This document shows positions 1-6,924 of a stretch of DNA of 13,017 nucleotides, piece after piece. The stretch comes from Gemmatimonadota bacterium (GTDB lineage Bacteria > Gemmatimonadota > Gemmatimonadetes > Gemmatimonadales > Gemmatimonadaceae). Location of the stretch: assembly GCA_028287205.1 (NCBI GenBank), contig JAQBQC010000228.1, forward strand, positions 1 to 13,017, in the 5' to 3' direction. The notes below the pieces were generated by a model. It saw only the letters and a program-made list of their open reading frames with translations, ran no database searches and was not told the DNA's origin. The position numbers were made by a program, and so were the translations under genes. The number at the start of each line of letters is the position of its first letter. The first letter of the stretch is position 1.

Positions 1-1
1 C

Positions 2-490
2 GACAATCCGGTGTGCGTGCTCGAAGGGGAGATGCTGTACAACACCAAGGGCGAGGTCCCCGAGGACGACTACGTCATCCCGCTCGGCAAGGCCGACCTG
101 AAGCGCGAGGGCGACCACTGCTCGATCATCACCCACGGCAAGATGGTGCTCGTGGCGATGCAGGCCGCCGACCAGCTCGCGAAGGACGGCATTCGCATCG
201 ACGTCGTGGACCTGCGCACGATTCGCCCGATGGACGTCGACGCGATCGCCGCGTCGGTGCAGAAGACGAACCGCTGCGTCGTGCTCGAGGAAGGCTGGCC
301 GATCTGCGGCGTCGGCGCGCAGGTGGTCGACTACGTGCAGCGCGAGTGCTTCGACCATCTGGACGCGCCGGTCGTCCGCGTGCACCAGGAGGACGTTCCG
401 ATGCCGTACGCCAAGAGCCTGGAAAAGGCCGCCAAGCCCGACCTGCCGAAGACCATCGCGGCTGTGCGCAAAGTCATGTATCTCGACTGA
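2..490 (+). CDS. pdhB: Pyruvate dehydrogenase E1 component, beta subunit (3' part only)
   Basis: This is the last 162 codons of an E1 beta subunit; the reading frame is open at the window's left edge, so the start lies outside. E1 (alpha2beta2) uses thiamine diphosphate to decarboxylate pyruvate and transfers the acetyl group to lipoyl-E2 in the cytoplasm. What is visible is the end of the pyrimidine-binding domain (DNPVCVLEGEMLY, then GEVPEDDY) and the whole C-terminal transketolase-type domain, with ITHGKMV, VVDLRTIRPMD and VVLEEGWPICGVG. The tail PMPYAKSLEKAA is the usual E1 beta ending. The neighbouring E2 and E3 genes and the PDH-type E2 N-terminus favour pyruvate over branched-chain 2-oxoacid as substrate; the E1 alpha gene is presumably just upstream. 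The stop is followed by a 19-base gap to pdhC, so co-transcription is likely. No truncation or frameshift is seen in the visible part. Confidence 0.93.
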   Translation, partial: DNPVCVLEGEMLYNTKGEVPEDDYVIPLGKADLKREGDHCSIITHGKMVLVAMQAADQLAKDGIRIDVVDLRTIRPMDVDAIAASVQKTNRCVVLEEGWPICGVGAQVVDYVQRECFDHLDAPVVRVHQEDVPMPYAKSLEKAAKPDLPKTIAAVRKVMYLD

Positions 491-509
491 CCATTCTCGA
501 GTCACAACA

Positions 510-1835
510 ATGGCAACCAAAGTGTTCATGGAGGCGCTCTCTCCCACGATGGAGGAAGGACGCCTCGTGAAATGGCTGAAGAACGAGGGCGACACGGTCG
601 CGAAGGGTGATATCCTCGCGGAGGTGGAGACCGACAAGGCGGTGATGGAGCTGACGGCGCGCGGCGACGGCGTGCTGCGCGCGCGACTCGCGGCCGAGGG
701 CGACACGCGTCCGGTGGGCGAGCTGCTCGCGGTGATCGGAGCGGCGGACGAAAACATCGACGCGCTGCTCAAGAAGGCGCCCGCGGCCGCGGTGACGCCG
801 TCCGAGCCATCGTCCCCGGGAAGAGCTCCATCTCCCGTCGCGCCTCCGGCTTCCGCCGATCGCGCTCCTGCTGCACCACCGTCGCCTCCGTCGTCACCCC
901 CAACCGCGGCGCCGGCTGTTGCGCCCGAATCGGGCAATGGTGGCGAGCGTCCGCGCTCCTCCCCGCTCGCGCGACGACTCGCCTCCGAGCGCGGGCTGGA
1001 TCTCGGCCAGCTGCACGGCAGCGGTCCGGGCGGCCGCGTCATCCGCCGCGACATCGAGGCCGCCGTGGCCGCCGCGCCGGCATCAGCCGCGCAGACATCC
1101 GGGGCGCCAGCCGCGCGCACCGCTCCGCCAGCTCCCCGCATCGCCGCCGCCGGCGACTATGAGGACGTTCCACTCACACTGATTCGCAAGACCATCGCGC
1201 GTCGTCTCGCCGAATCGAACGGGCCGATCCCGACGTTCTTCCTCACCGCCGATTTCGACCTCACGAGTGTTCGCGAGCTGCGCACGCGCATGATCGCACT
1301 CGGCGACGAGTTCAAGGTTTCCTATAACGACATTCTGCTCAAGGCGATCGCCACCGCGCTGAGCCAGCATCCGGAAGTGAATGCGCACTGGCTCGGCGAC
1401 AGCATCCGTCGCAATCATCGCGTGCACCTCGGCATGGCCGTCGCGGTGGAGGATGGTCTCATCACGCCGATCATCGCCGACGCGGACAAGAAGCGCATCA
1501 GCGAGATCGCGCGCGAGTCGCGTGAGCTCGCGAAGCGTGCGCGTGAGCGCAAGCTCGCGCCCGAGGAGTACACGGGCGCCACGTCCACCGTGTCGAATCT
1601 CGGAATGTTCGGCATCGATGAGTTAACCGCGATCATCAATCCGCCCGAGGTCGCGATCTTCGCGGTGGGCGCCGTGGGCGACGTACCCGTGGTGGTCGAT
1701 GGCGCGCTCGCGGTGCGCACCCGCGTGCGCATCACGATGAGCTGCGACCATCGCGCCGTGGATGGTGCGACCGGTGCGCGCTTCATGCAGACGCTGCGAC
1801 GCTTGATCGAAAACCCACTCATGCTCGTGTTCTGA
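510..1835 (+). CDS. pdhC: Dihydrolipoamide acetyltransferase, E2 of pyruvate dehydrogenase
   Basis: The 441-residue core enzyme transfers acetyl from its lipoyl arm to CoA and forms the scaffold of the PDH complex. Domains in order: one lipoyl domain (about 1-78), with the lipoylated lysine K43 in VETDKAVMEL; a Pro/Ala/Ser-rich flexible linker (about 90-147); a peripheral-subunit-binding domain (about 149-186, SSPLARRLASERGLDL then GSGPGGRVIRRDI); a second Ala/Pro linker (about 187-213); and the catalytic acyltransferase domain (about 217-441). The catalytic signature is HRAVDG with H414 and D418; SNLGMFGIDELTAIINPPE is also typical. The N-terminus KVFMEALSPTMEEG is the mitochondrial/alphaproteobacterial PDH type. 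Having one lipoyl domain rather than the three of the E. coli enzyme is common in this type. The start is the ATG 19 bases after the E1 beta stop; no strong Shine-Dalgarno sequence is seen. K43 is the expected target of LipB, encoded two genes downstream. Confidence 0.97.
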   Translation: MATKVFMEALSPTMEEGRLVKWLKNEGDTVAKGDILAEVETDKAVMELTARGDGVLRARLAAEGDTRPVGELLAVIGAADENIDALLKKAPAAAVTPSEPSSPGRAPSPVAPPASADRAPAAPPSPPSSPPTAAPAVAPESGNGGERPRSSPLARRLASERGLDLGQLHGSGPGGRVIRRDIEAAVAAAPASAAQTSGAPAARTAPPAPRIAAAGDYEDVPLTLIRKTIARRLAESNGPIPTFFLTADFDLTSVRELRTRMIALGDEFKVSYNDILLKAIATALSQHPEVNAHWLGDSIRRNHRVHLGMAVAVEDGLITPIIADADKKRISEIARESRELAKRARERKLAPEEYTGATSTVSNLGMFGIDELTAIINPPEVAIFAVGAVGDVPVVVDGALAVRTRVRITMSCDHRAVDGATGARFMQTLRRLIENPLMLVF

Positions 1836-1874
1836 TCGGGCAATGACTGCTCTCACTACAGGATCGAACTGACA

Positions 1875-3275
1875 ATGGCTTCCTTCGACGTGATCTTCCT
1901 CGGTGGCGGACCCGCTGGATACGTGGGCGCCGTTCGCGCCGCGCAGCTCGGGCTCACCGTGGGCGTGGTCGAGCGCGATGGGCTCGGCGGAACCTGCGTG
2001 CTCTGGGGATGCATCCCGGCGAAGGCGCTGCTCGAGTCTGCGGCGGTCGCGCACCGCGCACGCGAGGCCAAGTCGTTCGGCGTGAACGTCGGGGAGATCA
2101 CCACCGACTACAACGTCGCGATGAAGCGCTCGCGCGCGGTGAGCACGCAGAACTCGAAGGGCGTCGAATTCCTCTTCAAGAAGAACAAGATCACCTGGAT
2201 CAAGGGCACGGGCACGCTCACGGGCAAGAAGACCATCTCCGTCACCGATGAGAAGGGCACGGCGACGACGCACGATGCGAAGAAGTCAATCGTGATCTGC
2301 ACGGGCTCGCGCGTGAAGGGAATCCCGGCGATCGGCCTCACGCTCGACAAGTCGAACATCCTGTCGTCGGACGAAGTGCTCATCGCCGAGACGGCACCGG
2401 CGACGATGGCGATCGTGGGCGCTGGCGCGGTCGGGTGCGAATTCGCTGACGTGTTCAACGAGTTCGGCACGAAGGTGACGATCCTCGAGGCGCTGCCGAC
2501 GATCCTTCCCCTTGAAGATGCCGATGTCGCGGCCGAGCTCACGAAGAGCTTCAAGAAGCGCGGGATCGAAGTCATCACCGGCGCGAAGATCACGGGCGCG
2601 AAAGTCGGAAAGGGCTCCGTGACGATCAGCCTCGCCGGCCCCGAGAAGAAGGAGCTCACGGTCGAGACGGTGCTCGTGGCCGCCGGTCGCGCGCCGGTGG
2701 TCGACGGGATCGGGCTCGAGGCGCAGGGCGTGAAGCTCACGGATCGCGGCTTCATTCAGATCGACGATCAGATGCGCACGAGCGCCGAGGGCATCTACGC
2801 GATCGGCGACGTCGCCGGCCCGCCGATGCTCGCGCACAAGGGCGAGCGCGAGGGAGTGGTCGTCGCCGAGATCATCGCGGGCAAGAACGAGCACCGCGTG
2901 AACTACGGCAACATTCCGAGCTGCACGTACTGCCATCCCGAGGTCGCGTCGATCGGGCTCACCGAGCAGCAGGTGAAGGAGAAGAAGCTCGAGTACAAGG
3001 TGGGCCGATACAACTTCTCGGCGAACGGCCGCGCGCGCACGTCGGGAGAGACCGAGGGCTTCGTGAAGATCATTCGCGACGCGAAGTACGGCGAGATCCT
3101 CGGTGCCCACATCATCGGTGCGCATGCGACGGAGCTGATCCACGAGCTGGTGGTCGCCCGCGAGAACGAGTTCACGGTAGAGGAAGTCGATCTGGCGATC
3201 CACGCGCATCCGACGCTGTCGGAGGCGATCGCGGAGGCGATTCTGGATTCCATGGGGCGCGCGCTCAATGCGTGA
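1875..3275 (+). CDS. lpdA: Dihydrolipoamide dehydrogenase, E3
   Basis: The 466-residue FAD flavoprotein reoxidises dihydrolipoamide on E2 and passes electrons to NAD+. The FAD-binding glycine motif is at residues 10-15 (GGGPAG). The redox-active disulfide is C41/C46 in GGTCVLWGCIPAK. The NAD-binding motif is VGAGAVGCEFADVF, and the second FAD contact is IYAIGDVAGPPMLAHKG. The dimer-interface domain ends with HAHPTLSEAIAEA, giving the catalytic H445-E450 dyad. Length is normal for the family. The redox motif has leucine (L43) where E3 proteins usually have asparagine (C-x-N-x-G-C); otherwise all key residues are present. The gene lies 39 bases after pdhC and its last eight bases overlap the lipB start, so it sits inside the PDH operon. 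Another flavin disulfide reductase (mercuric or glutathione reductase) is unlikely given HPTLSE and the context. Confidence 0.97.
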   Translation: MASFDVIFLGGGPAGYVGAVRAAQLGLTVGVVERDGLGGTCVLWGCIPAKALLESAAVAHRAREAKSFGVNVGEITTDYNVAMKRSRAVSTQNSKGVEFLFKKNKITWIKGTGTLTGKKTISVTDEKGTATTHDAKKSIVICTGSRVKGIPAIGLTLDKSNILSSDEVLIAETAPATMAIVGAGAVGCEFADVFNEFGTKVTILEALPTILPLEDADVAAELTKSFKKRGIEVITGAKITGAKVGKGSVTISLAGPEKKELTVETVLVAAGRAPVVDGIGLEAQGVKLTDRGFIQIDDQMRTSAEGIYAIGDVAGPPMLAHKGEREGVVVAEIIAGKNEHRVNYGNIPSCTYCHPEVASIGLTEQQVKEKKLEYKVGRYNFSANGRARTSGETEGFVKIIRDAKYGEILGAHIIGAHATELIHELVVARENEFTVEEVDLAIHAHPTLSEAIAEAILDSMGRALNA

Positions 3276-4020
3276 GATGAGTGTCGCCGCGACGTCGGTT
3301 GCGGCAGCACGCGACGTGTCACCAGCGCTCGCCCCGATGCACGTCGTGCACCTCGGCCTCGTCCCCTACGAGCGCGCACTCGAGCTCCAGCGCGCCGTGG
3401 CCCGCGCGCGCATCAGCGGCGCCATCCCGCACGACGTGCTGCTGCTCCTCGAGCATCCGCCGGTCGTTACCCTCGGTCGCAGCTCGAAGGCGCAGCATCT
3501 CGTAGCATCGCCTGCCCTGCTCGAGACGCGCGGCGTCGAGCTGTTCGAGGCAGAGCGCGGCGGCGATGTCACCTTCCACGGGCCGGGGCAGCTCGTCGGC
3601 TATCCAATCGTGAACCTGCGCGAGCATCGCCAGGACCTTCACTGGTATCTGCGCCAGGTCGAAGCGGTGCTCATGCACGCACTCGAGGGGATCGGAATTC
3701 CGTCGGAGCGCAGCGAAGGGCGCACCGGCGTCTGGACCAACGGGCGCAAGATCGCATCGATCGGCGTGCACGCGCGCGATTGGGTGACCTGGCACGGCTT
3801 CGCGCTCAACGTGCATACCGATCTGTCGTACTTCGATCTCATCGTTCCGTGTGGCCTGTCGGGCGTGACCATGACTTCGGTTGCACGCGAGCTCGGGGCG
3901 GACGCGCCGGCCATGGACGCCGTCGCGGAGCGGGTCGCCGCATCGTTCGGAACGGTCTTCGCGCGAGCTCCGGGCCTGCTGGACCCGGGGAGTCTTTCCA
4001 CCATGCTCGCGTTGCCCTAG
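3268..4020 (+). CDS. lipB: Octanoyl-ACP:protein N-octanoyltransferase LipB
   Basis: LipB moves octanoate from acyl carrier protein to the lipoyl-domain lysine of E2 and GcvH, the first step of endogenous lipoylation; LipA then inserts the sulfurs. No lipA is in this window. Family hallmarks are LLLLEHPPVVTLGR (about 57-71), GGDVTFHGPGQLVGYPI (about 98-114), GVWTNGRKIASIGVHAR with catalytic K161, and LIVPCGLSG with catalytic C195. The 250-residue length includes about 23 residues before the usual core start (MHVVHLG), so the start is uncertain. The ATG at 3268 overlaps the lpdA stop in ATGCGTGA and has GGGGC about nine bases upstream. ATG 3277, one base after the lpdA stop, and ATG 3337 at the core start are alternatives. 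The overlap suggests translational coupling with E3. It is the last gene of the operon; 110 bases follow before the next gene. Confidence 0.96.
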   Translation: MREMSVAATSVAAARDVSPALAPMHVVHLGLVPYERALELQRAVARARISGAIPHDVLLLLEHPPVVTLGRSSKAQHLVASPALLETRGVELFEAERGGDVTFHGPGQLVGYPIVNLREHRQDLHWYLRQVEAVLMHALEGIGIPSERSEGRTGVWTNGRKIASIGVHARDWVTWHGFALNVHTDLSYFDLIVPCGLSGVTMTSVARELGADAPAMDAVAERVAASFGTVFARAPGLLDPGSLSTMLALP

Positions 4021-4087
4021 GTGCAGCCGAGAGGCGTTGGGCCCGCGAGCCGCGAAAAAAGCCACGGCTGATCCGCACGGCGCGCGC

Positions 4088-4093
4088 TATATT
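4088..4093 (+). promoter_or_regulatory. Possible -10 element upstream of the DDAH gene
   Basis: In the 110-base gap between lipB and the DDAH gene, TATATT stands out in a very GC-rich background, 37 bases before the ATG at 4131. No good -35 hexamer lies 16-18 bases upstream (CGGCTG at 4065-4070 is poor). The rest of the gap shows an A6 run (4055-4060) and a weak imperfect inverted repeat (AGCCG at 4048-4052, CGGCT at 4065-4069), but no convincing terminator for the PDH operon. The DDAH-helicase pair may have its own promoter here; this rests on one AT-rich hexamer. Confidence 0.27.
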
Positions 4094-4130
4094 CCGGCAG
4101 ATCGTCGTTCTCCCCCAATCCGCCCCTCCG

Positions 4131-4904
4131 ATGTTGACCGCCATCACGCGCGGCGTGAGCGCCTCGCTCGCGACGGGCGAGCTCACCTTCCGCGATCGCG
4201 TTCCGATCGACATCGCCCTCGCGCGGCGCCAGCACCAGGAATACGAACTGGCGCTCACCCGACTCGGTGTGCGCATCGATCATCTCCCACCCGAAAACGA
4301 GCTCGCCGACGCGGTGTTCGTCGAGGACGTGGGAATGGTGCTCGACGAGATCGCCATCGTGACCGCGCCCGGCGCCGTATCACGCCGCGCTGAAACCGAG
4401 AGCATGGCGCACGCGATGAGCCGGTATCGCCCCGTCAAACGCCTCTCGTCTCCCGCGACGCTCGACGGCGGCGACGTCGTTCGCGTGAACCGCACGCTGT
4501 ACGTCGGGCTTTCGAGCCGCACCAACGAGGCAGGCATCGACCAGCTCGGCGCGCTCGTGTCACCACTCGGTTACACGGTGCTCTCGGTCGAGGTGGCCGG
4601 TGCGCTGCATCTCAAAACCGCGTGCACGTACGCCGGTCGCGGCGTCCTGCTCGCGAAGTCCGCCTGGACTGCGACGAAGGTCTTTCTCGACCTGGATGTG
4701 CTCGAGGTGGATGACGCCGAGCCGTGGGGCGGCAGCGTGCTCGCCATCGGCGACACGCTCGTGATGGCCGCCTCGTTCCCGCGCACGCGCGCGAAGCTCG
4801 AATCGCGCGGCTTTACTGTCATCCCTGTGGATCTTTCCGAGCTGCAGAAGGCCGAGGGCGGTCCGACGTGTTTGAGCATCGTGTTCGACGCACCGGATGC
4901 CTGA
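4131..4904 (+). CDS. ddaH: Dimethylarginine dimethylaminohydrolase (DDAH) family enzyme
   Basis: Enzymes of this family hydrolyse N-omega-methylated arginines to citrulline and methylamines, using a guanidino-modifying Cys-His-Asp/Glu site in the pentein fold. At 257 residues this protein has the usual length (about 255). It opens with AITRGVS, followed by D60, the FVEDV segment (E65, D66) and R85/R86. ATLDGGDVV supplies D112, in the LDGGD form seen in mammalian DDAH-1. SSRTN (R130), HLKTACTY (H160) and GGPTCLSIVF with nucleophile C247 complete the site. The ATG at 4131 is chosen because homology begins there; the open frame upstream runs through lipB in another frame. The stop is embedded in the start of the helicase gene (ATGCCTGA), implying coupled translation. 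True substrate is unproven: related penteins act on arginine or other guanidines, but the DDAH-specific motifs fit better than arginine deiminase, which is about 400 residues long. Confidence 0.88.
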   Translation: MLTAITRGVSASLATGELTFRDRVPIDIALARRQHQEYELALTRLGVRIDHLPPENELADAVFVEDVGMVLDEIAIVTAPGAVSRRAETESMAHAMSRYRPVKRLSSPATLDGGDVVRVNRTLYVGLSSRTNEAGIDQLGALVSPLGYTVLSVEVAGALHLKTACTYAGRGVLLAKSAWTATKVFLDLDVLEVDDAEPWGGSVLAIGDTLVMAASFPRTRAKLESRGFTVIPVDLSELQKAEGGPTCLSIVFDAPDA

Positions 4905-6924
4905 GGGGATCGACTTCGCGGCGGAGCTGAATCCGCAGCAGCACGCCGCGGCGACGTTCGGCAACGGCCCGCTGCTCGTGGTCGCGGGCGCCGGCACCGG
5001 GAAGACGCGCGCGCTCGTCTATCGCGTCGCCCATCTGCTCGGCCGCGGCGTACCGCCGCATCGCATCCTGCTGCTCACGTTCACGCGCCGCGCCGCGCAG
5101 GAGATGCTCGGCCGTGTCGCGCGGCTCGCGGGCGGTGCGAGCGCGCGCGTGCACGGGGGCACCTTCCACGCAACGGCGCATCGCTTGTTGCGCGCGTACG
5201 GACCTGCGGCAGGGCTGGCGAAGGACTTCACGATCCTCGACCAGGGCGACGCCGAAGATCTCATGGGGATGTCGCGCGCATCGCTCGGCTTCGGTCAGCG
5301 CAAGTCGCGCTTCCCGAAGAAGGAGACGCTGCACCACGTCTACTCGCGACACGTGAACACGGAGATCTCCGTCGAGGACATTCTGCGCGATGATCTTCCG
5401 CAGTTCAGTGATCTCGCCGCCGATATCAAGCGCGTGTTCGCGGGCTACACCACCCGGAAGGAGGAGCGGAACCTCGTCGACTACGACGACCTGCTCCTCT
5501 TCTGGGTCGCGATGCTCGAAGGGTCGCCGGAGCTCGGCGCGCGCATCGCGTCGCTTTACGATCACGTGCTCGTGGACGAATATCAGGACACGAACGCGCT
5601 CCAGGCGCGGATTCTTCGCGCGATGGCGGCCGGCCACCGGAACATCACCGTCGTGGGCGACGATGCGCAGAGCATCTACGCCTTCCGCGGCGCGAACGTG
5701 CGCAACATGCTCGACTTCCCGAAGCAGTTCGAGGGGACGACCGTCGTCGCGCTCGAGCACAACTATCGCTCGACGCAGCCGATCCTCGACGTCACCAACA
5801 CCGTCATTTCGCGCGCGCGGCAGCGCTTCACGAAGAATCTCTTCACGCAGCGCACCGGCGGCGAGGCGCCCGCGCTCGTGGCCGCGAAGGATGAGCATGA
5901 GCAGACGAGCTGGGTGGTCGACCGCATTCTCGAGCTGCACGAGCAGGGGACGCCGCTGCGCGAGATGGCCGTGCTCTTTCGCGCGGGCTACATGTCCGCG
6001 GATCTCGAGATCGAGCTGACCAACCGAAAGATTCCCTTCGAGAAGTGGGGCGGGCTCAAGTTCCTCGAGGCCGCGCACGTGAAGGACGTGCTCGCGTTCC
6101 TCCGCATTCTCGAGAACCCGCGCGACGAGGTGAGCTGGTTCCGCGTGCTGCTCCTCCTGCCGGGTGTCGGCGATGCGACCGCGCGCACGGCGATCGATCT
6201 CCTCCAGGCGCGCCGCTGGGACCCATCCGCACTCGCCGAGCTCACGCCGCCGCCGCGGGCGCGCGAGGCGCACGCCGCACTCGTCCAGCTCTTCGCATCG
6301 CTCCGCGACGGCAACGTCGATCGCGCCGTGCCGGCCGAGATCGCGGCGCTGCGCCGCATGTACGACGCGATCCTCCGCGAGCGCTACGATCGCGTGGAGC
6401 CGCGGCTCGCCGATCTCGACCAGCTCGAGATCATCGCGGCGAAGTTCCCGTCGCGCGCGGCGTTCCTCTCGGAGCTCGCGCTCGAGCCGCCGTCCGCCAC
6501 GCAGGATCTCGCCACGGGAAGCACCACTGAGGACGACGCGCTCATCCTCAGCACCGCACACAGCGCCAAGGGGCGCGAGTGGGACGCCGTCTTTGTGATC
6601 TGGGCGGTAGATGGATGGTTTCCGTCGTCGCGCGCGCTGCGGAGCGACGAGGAGATGGAGGAGGAGCGCCGTCTCATGTACGTGGCGATGACGCGCGCGC
6701 GCCATCACCTCGCGGTGCTCTACCCGCTCAACAGTTACGGCTCACGTTGGGGAAGCGAGTACACGATCGATCAGCTCTCGCGCTTCATCGATGTGGGCGT
6801 GCGGGAGCGCATGCGGCGCATGGCTGCCTATCCCGCGCCCGCACCGGTGCTCGCGCCGGAGCAGGCGCCCGGCACGCCGCTCGATCTGCGTGCCCTACTT
6901 CGCGGGCGCTTCGGCGCCCCCTGA
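4897..6924 (+). CDS. UvrD/PcrA/Rep-like superfamily 1 DNA helicase
   Basis: The 675-residue protein is an SF1A 3'-5' helicase with every canonical motif: Q motif LNPQQHAA (Q15), Walker A GAGTGKT (K36, T37), motif Ia LLLTFTRRAAQEM, Walker B DEYQDTN (D227, E228), motif III VGDDAQSIYAFRGAN, motif IV LEHNYRSTQPIL, motif V STAHSAKGREWDAVFV (about 552-567), and motif VI RLMYVAMTRARHHL (about 592-605). It is likely an active ATPase. Its role could be repair, fork restart or recombination; the sequence does not say which of UvrD, PcrA or Rep it replaces, so no symbol is given. It is shorter than E. coli UvrD (720) and ends about 70 residues after motif VI with an Ala/Pro-rich tail; I see no C-terminal Tudor-like RNA-polymerase-binding extension. 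Translation starts inside the DDAH stop region (8-base overlap). The 3' end overlaps the convergent peptidase gene by 30 bases. Confidence 0.93.
   Translation: MPEGIDFAAELNPQQHAAATFGNGPLLVVAGAGTGKTRALVYRVAHLLGRGVPPHRILLLTFTRRAAQEMLGRVARLAGGASARVHGGTFHATAHRLLRAYGPAAGLAKDFTILDQGDAEDLMGMSRASLGFGQRKSRFPKKETLHHVYSRHVNTEISVEDILRDDLPQFSDLAADIKRVFAGYTTRKEERNLVDYDDLLLFWVAMLEGSPELGARIASLYDHVLVDEYQDTNALQARILRAMAAGHRNITVVGDDAQSIYAFRGANVRNMLDFPKQFEGTTVVALEHNYRSTQPILDVTNTVISRARQRFTKNLFTQRTGGEAPALVAAKDEHEQTSWVVDRILELHEQGTPLREMAVLFRAGYMSADLEIELTNRKIPFEKWGGLKFLEAAHVKDVLAFLRILENPRDEVSWFRVLLLLPGVGDATARTAIDLLQARRWDPSALAELTPPPRAREAHAALVQLFASLRDGNVDRAVPAEIAALRRMYDAILRERYDRVEPRLADLDQLEIIAAKFPSRAAFLSELALEPPSATQDLATGSTTEDDALILSTAHSAKGREWDAVFVIWAVDGWFPSSRALRSDEEMEEERRLMYVAMTRARHHLAVLYPLNSYGSRWGSEYTIDQLSRFIDVGVRERMRRMAAYPAPAPVLAPEQAPGTPLDLRALLRGRFGAP

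Noticed and set aside
4021..4070. A terminator for the PDH-lipB operon in the gap after lipB.
   Set aside because: Only a 5-6 bp imperfect inverted repeat with a loop of 12 or more bases is present, and the A-run would give U's only on the opposite strand. It does not meet the pattern of an intrinsic terminator.
3780..4130. An N-terminal extension of 117 codons for the DDAH gene.
   Set aside because: It runs out of frame through the conserved 3' part of lipB and is Arg/Gly-rich. DDAH homology and normal family length begin at ATG 4131.
4819..6708. A 629-codon open frame antisense to the helicase gene.
   Set aside because: The plus strand has all the SF1 helicase motifs; the antisense product is Arg/Glu/Leu-rich without motifs or a plausible start context.
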